NCBI GenBank assembly: GCA_011960625.1
Contig: BLMJ01000135.1
Location: 1 to 36,008 of the forward strand
Direction of reading: 5' to 3'
DNA length: 36,008 nt
Source: Lachnospiraceae bacterium
GTDB taxonomy: Bacteria > Bacillota > Clostridia > Lachnospirales > Lachnospiraceae
Shown here: positions 33,292-36,008 of the stretch, in pieces
How positions within the stretch are numbered: position 1 is the stretch's first letter
Layout of the letters: every line of letters begins with the position of its first letter
Notes under the pieces: generated by a model
Told to the model about the DNA's origin: nothing
The model's database searches: none
What the model saw: only the letters and a program-made list of their open reading frames with translations
Position numbers and translations under genes: made by a program

Positions 33292-33324
33292 ATAATTCCT
33301 CCCTAAATAAGATTTAACAAAGAA

Positions 33325-33354
33325 ATGGTAACATAAAAGTACGTTTTTTGTCGA
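33325..33354 (-). promoter_or_regulatory. Candidate promoter of the peptide transporter operon
   Basis: TCGACA (33349-33354) and TACCAT (33325-33330) are 18 bases apart on the minus strand, 34 bases before the binding protein start. The match is moderate. The 187-base gap to the next gene otherwise shows only the terminator at 33425-33466. Confidence 0.45.
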
Positions 33355-33424
33355 ATAGGTTATTTTTATAAACACTTTTATATATATACATTATCTATGA
33401 TTTTTACTGCTGGTTAGACGCATT

Positions 33425-33466
33425 AAAAAAAACAGGAAGAAACCGCCAAAACAGTCTCTTCCTGTT
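33425..33466 (-). terminator. Intrinsic terminator of the decarboxylase operon
   Basis: On the minus strand AACAGGAAGA pairs with TCTTCCTGTT, and inner bases extend the stem with G-T pairs; eight T follow (33425-33432 as A on the plus strand). It lies 13 bases after the stop of the decarboxylase alpha gene. Confidence 0.85.
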
Positions 33467-33478
33467 ATACTGAACTAT

Positions 33479-34888
33479 TTAAACCGGATAACTCCCGTTC
33501 TTTGTATCCGCCATGGTCTGGTCAATCTTCGTCTGCTGAGCCTCTCTGTACTTAAAGAAGTCCGTAGCAACCTGCGGGAACAGCGCATAGGAAAGCACAT
33601 CCTCCTCCTGCTGGCTCCACTGCTCACACTCCTTGCGCAGGGTATTAAGCTCATCCGGAATCAAGTCCGCTGGACGGCAGGTGATAACATCCGGATTCTC
33701 TCCCAGAACCTTCTTCTTCACATCTTCGTCAAAAGGCTTTACAGTTGCACCGTACTTGCCGCTTAAGATGTCCTTGGTCTCCTTGGTTGCCATCTTATAA
33801 CGCTCGCCCATCAGAACATTGAATACTGCCTGTGTTCCCACAATCTGTGAGGAAGGCGTAACAAGGGGCGGCTCTCCAAGATCCTTACGTACCCTTGGAA
33901 CCTCCTCCAGAACCTCGTAATACTTATCCTCCGCATTCTGCTCCTTAAGCTGTGAAGTCAGGTTGGACAGCATACCGCCAGGAACCTGATAAAGCAGAGT
34001 CTTGATATTCACGCCCATATTCTTCGGATTCAGCAGTCCGCTCTCGAGAGCAGCATCGCGAATTGGACGGAAATGATCTGCAATCTCTGAGAGAAGCCCT
34101 TGATCGAAGCCCGTATCATAAGGCGTACCCTTAAACGTCTCAACCATAACCTCGGTAGCCGGCTGCGACGTTCCAAGGGCGAACGGAGACATAGCCGTAT
34201 CGATCACATCTACGCCCGCCTCTACTGCTTTCAGATAAGTCATAGAAGCTACGCCAGAGGTATAATGGGTGTGAAGCTGAATCGGAAGACTGGTCGCCTC
34301 TTTCAAGGCCTCAATCATCTCCGTAGCCTTATATGGAACCAAAAGCCCCGCCATATCCTTAAGACAGATGGAAGTAGCGCCCATATCCTCAATCTTTTTC
34401 GCAATATCCACCCAGTATTCCAGTGTATACGCATCGCCCAATGTATAGGACAGCGCAACCTGGGCGTCCGCCTTTTCCTTCACTGCCGCTGTAACCGCCG
34501 TCTGCAAATTGCGCAAATCGTTCAGACAGTCAAAGATACGAATAACATCGATTCCGTTTGCCACAGACTTTTGAACAAAATATTCTACCACGTCATCCGC
34601 ATAGGGACGGTATCCCAAAATGTTCTGTCCGCGGAACAGCATCTGAAGCTTCGTGTTCTTGAAACCGTCACGGAACTTACGGAGACGCTCCCACGGATCC
34701 TCTTTTAAGAAACGAAGAGACGCATCAAAGGTCGCGCCGCCCCAACACTCTACAGAATGGTATCCTACCTTATCCATCTTCTCGACAATTGGAAGCATCT
34801 GTTCCGTCGTCATACGTGTGGCAATCAGAGACTGGTGCGCATCACGCAGAATGGTTTCCGTTATTTTAATTGGTTTTTTCTCTGCCAT
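33479..34888 (-). CDS. Oxaloacetate decarboxylase alpha subunit / pyruvate carboxylase subunit B-type carboxyltransferase, without biotin domain
   Basis: This 469-residue carboxyltransferase starts with the TIM-barrel motif TETILRDAHQSLIATRM (metal ligand D16), has FRGQNILGYRPYADDVVEYF, the probable carbamylated K177 in CLKDMAGL and the metal ligands H206 and H208 in LHTHYTSG. The C-terminal PYC_OADA-type domain runs to the end (PRVRKDLGEPPLVTPSSQIV). No biotin attachment motif (AMKM-like) is present, and the length is about 120 residues short of alpha subunits with a fused biotin domain. A separate carrier must be encoded elsewhere, probably upstream of the beta subunit gene outside the window. 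GGAGG precedes the ATG, 47 bases after the beta subunit stop. Confidence 0.9.
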   Translation of the reverse strand: MAEKKPIKITETILRDAHQSLIATRMTTEQMLPIVEKMDKVGYHSVECWGGATFDASLRFLKEDPWERLRKFRDGFKNTKLQMLFRGQNILGYRPYADDVVEYFVQKSVANGIDVIRIFDCLNDLRNLQTAVTAAVKEKADAQVALSYTLGDAYTLEYWVDIAKKIEDMGATSICLKDMAGLLVPYKATEMIEALKEATSLPIQLHTHYTSGVASMTYLKAVEAGVDVIDTAMSPFALGTSQPATEVMVETFKGTPYDTGFDQGLLSEIADHFRPIRDAALESGLLNPKNMGVNIKTLLYQVPGGMLSNLTSQLKEQNAEDKYYEVLEEVPRVRKDLGEPPLVTPSSQIVGTQAVFNVLMGERYKMATKETKDILSGKYGATVKPFDEDVKKKVLGENPDVITCRPADLIPDELNTLRKECEQWSQQEEDVLSYALFPQVATDFFKYREAQQTKIDQTMADTKNGSYPV

Positions 34889-34935
34889 TTTCTATCCTCC
34901 ATATTTTTAAATATACCTTGCCGGACAAAGTCCTC

Positions 34936-36008
34936 TTACATCACTCCGAAAATCGCCATAAAAGTTCCAGCCGCAACCGCCGTACCGATAACACCGGCTA
35001 CGTTCGGCCCCATAGCATGCATCAGAAGGAAGTTGGTCGGGTCGGACTCAGCTCCTACCTTCTGAGATACTCTGGCCGCCATCGGAACCGCTGATACGCC
35101 CGCAGAACCAATCAAAGGATTCACCTTGCCGCCCGTAGCAACACACATAATCTTACCGAACAGGACGCCCGCCGCCGTTCCAAACATAAATGCAACTAAG
35201 CCAAGCGCCACAATTTTAAGCGTATCCCAGTTCAGAAATGCCTCTGCACTTGTAGTCGCTCCTACAGAAGTACCAAGCAAAATAACTACGATATACATCA
35301 ATGCATTACTTGCCGTATCCGTCAACTGTCTTACTACCCCTGACTCACGGAACAGATTTCCCAGCATCAGCATACCAACCAGCGGAGCTGTGGTAGGAAG
35401 AATCACACAGACCACAATCGTAACAATGATTGGGAAAAGGATTCTCTCCAACTTCGTAACAGGCCTCAACTGCTCCATCTTAATCTTACGCTCTTTCTCC
35501 GTAGTCATCAGCTTCATAATCGGAGGCTGTATAATCGGCACCAGAGACATATACGAATATGCGGCAACCGCGATCGGTCCCATAATCGCCGTCTGTGACA
35601 GCTTACCCGCAAGGAAAATAGAAGTCGGTCCGTCCGCGCCGCCGATAATCGAAATCGCTGCCGCCGCCTTGTCCGAGAAGCCCATCCACATAGCGCCCAA
35701 ATACGCCGCAAAAATACCAAACTGCGCCGCCGCACCCAGAAGGAAGCTCTTCGGGTTTGCAATCAGCGGCCCAAAGTCTGTCATTGCACCTACCCCAAGG
35801 AAAATCAGAGACGGCAGGATTGACCACTCGTCCAGCATATAGAAGTAATAGAGCAGCCCGCCCGTCCCGTTTGCCGCATCCTCCGCATGCAGCATGATAT
35901 CCGGAAAGATATTCACCAGCAGCATACCAAATGCAATCGGCACAAGGAGCAGAGGTTCAAATCCATGTCTGATTGCTAAATACAGGAAAAAAACATGCAA
36001 CCACAATC
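34936..36008 (-). CDS. Sodium ion-translocating decarboxylase beta subunit (OadB/GcdB/MmdB family), 5' end cut by window
   Basis: About 357 residues of a very hydrophobic protein are visible and the N-terminal few residues lie beyond the right edge. The visible part begins near [20 protein letters not shown]. Family signatures are [18 protein letters not shown], with the Asp of the Na+ path, and the late [20 protein letters not shown] followed by [15 protein letters not shown]. It couples decarboxylation of carboxybiotin to Na+ export. It sits just upstream of the alpha subunit in one operon. Which acid is decarboxylated (oxaloacetate, glutaconyl-CoA, methylmalonyl-CoA) is set by the alpha subunit, which here points to oxaloacetate. 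Confidence 0.93.
   Translation of the reverse strand, partial: LWLHVFFLYLAIRHGFEPLLLVPIAFGMLLVNIFPDIMLHAEDAANGTGGLLYYFYMLDEWSILPSLIFLGVGAMTDFGPLIANPKSFLLGAAAQFGIFAAYLGAMWMGFSDKAAAAISIIGGADGPTSIFLAGKLSQTAIMGPIAVAAYSYMSLVPIIQPPIMKLMTTEKERKIKMEQLRPVTKLERILFPIIVTIVVCVILPTTAPLVGMLMLGNLFRESGVVRQLTDTASNALMYIVVILLGTSVGATTSAEAFLNWDTLKIVALGLVAFMFGTAAGVLFGKIMCVATGGKVNPLIGSAGVSAVPMAARVSQKVGAESDPTNFLLMHAMGPNVAGVIGTAVAAGTFMAIFGVM

Noticed and set aside
35126-35842. Plus-strand open frame of about 238 codons opposite the decarboxylase beta gene.
   Set aside because: The minus-strand frame has unmistakable beta-subunit motifs; the plus-strand frame is its shadow.

Overview
The window looks like a chromosomal segment of an anaerobic Gram-positive Clostridia, most likely Lachnospiraceae. 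This rests on a complete rnfCDGEAB operon, an ispH gene directly coupled to an S1-domain gene, a Na+-pump type oxaloacetate decarboxylase pair, lipoprotein signal peptides, AGGAGG-type ribosome binding sites and sigma-A promoters. Nearly every gene is on the minus strand; apbE is the only clear plus-strand gene. No rRNA, tRNA, CRISPR array, transposase or phage gene was seen.

Layout. 1-1972: a Gx-type membrane protein (cut by the window edge), a NusG-domain-II protein and, divergently, the flavin transferase apbE. 2067-2729: a membrane protein with an Asn/Gln/Tyr-rich tail. 2829-16743: an AT-rich surface polysaccharide operon of about 14 kb. In transcription order it has a LoaP/NusG-like antiterminator, a priming phosphosugar transferase, an SDR, a glycosyltransferase, a hexapeptide acyltransferase, another glycosyltransferase, a TupA-like ATP-grasp ligase, a GT4 glycosyltransferase, a WbsX-like protein, a second hexapeptide acyltransferase, a Wzx flippase, a Wzy-like polymerase, a second SDR and a membrane O-acyltransferase. 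17100-22709: a DUF2752 protein and rnfBAEGDC. 22901-27697: S1-domain protein, ispH, cmk, a BaiN/HI0933-type flavoprotein and an RpiR regulator. 27854-33291: a five-gene Opp/Dpp peptide ABC transporter. 33479-36008: decarboxylase alpha subunit and partial beta subunit.

The main result is that the polysaccharide operon appears to carry three independent phase-variation switches. (1) A 194-bp segment (16755-16948) upstream of the first gene is bounded by 26-bp inverted repeats (25/26 identical). Each repeat is itself a dyad of two arms around a 7-bp asymmetric spacer, like a site-specific recombinase target. The segment holds an excellent sigma-A promoter (TTGACT-17-TACAAT) that now faces the operon, so this looks like an invertible promoter in the ON state. 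A bidirectional terminator (17012-17064) lies just outside and would stop the promoter when flipped. (2) The O-acyltransferase is interrupted by an 11-G tract just after its catalytic His; 10 G restores a 592-residue protein. (3) The TupA-like ATP-grasp gene is interrupted by another 11-G tract; 10 G restores a 308-residue protein. In this sequence the promoter would be ON while both decorating enzymes are OFF. The inferred picture is one switch for making the polymer and two for how it is decorated (O-acylation, and possibly amino-acid attachment). No recombinase gene is in the window, so it would have to act in trans.

The flanking genes are mainly energy metabolism. ApbE would flavinylate RnfG and RnfD, both of which show the expected Thr sites. 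The apbE/NusG-II/Gx genes lie on the far side of the polysaccharide operon from rnf, which suggests, as inference only, that the operon was inserted into a redox gene neighbourhood.
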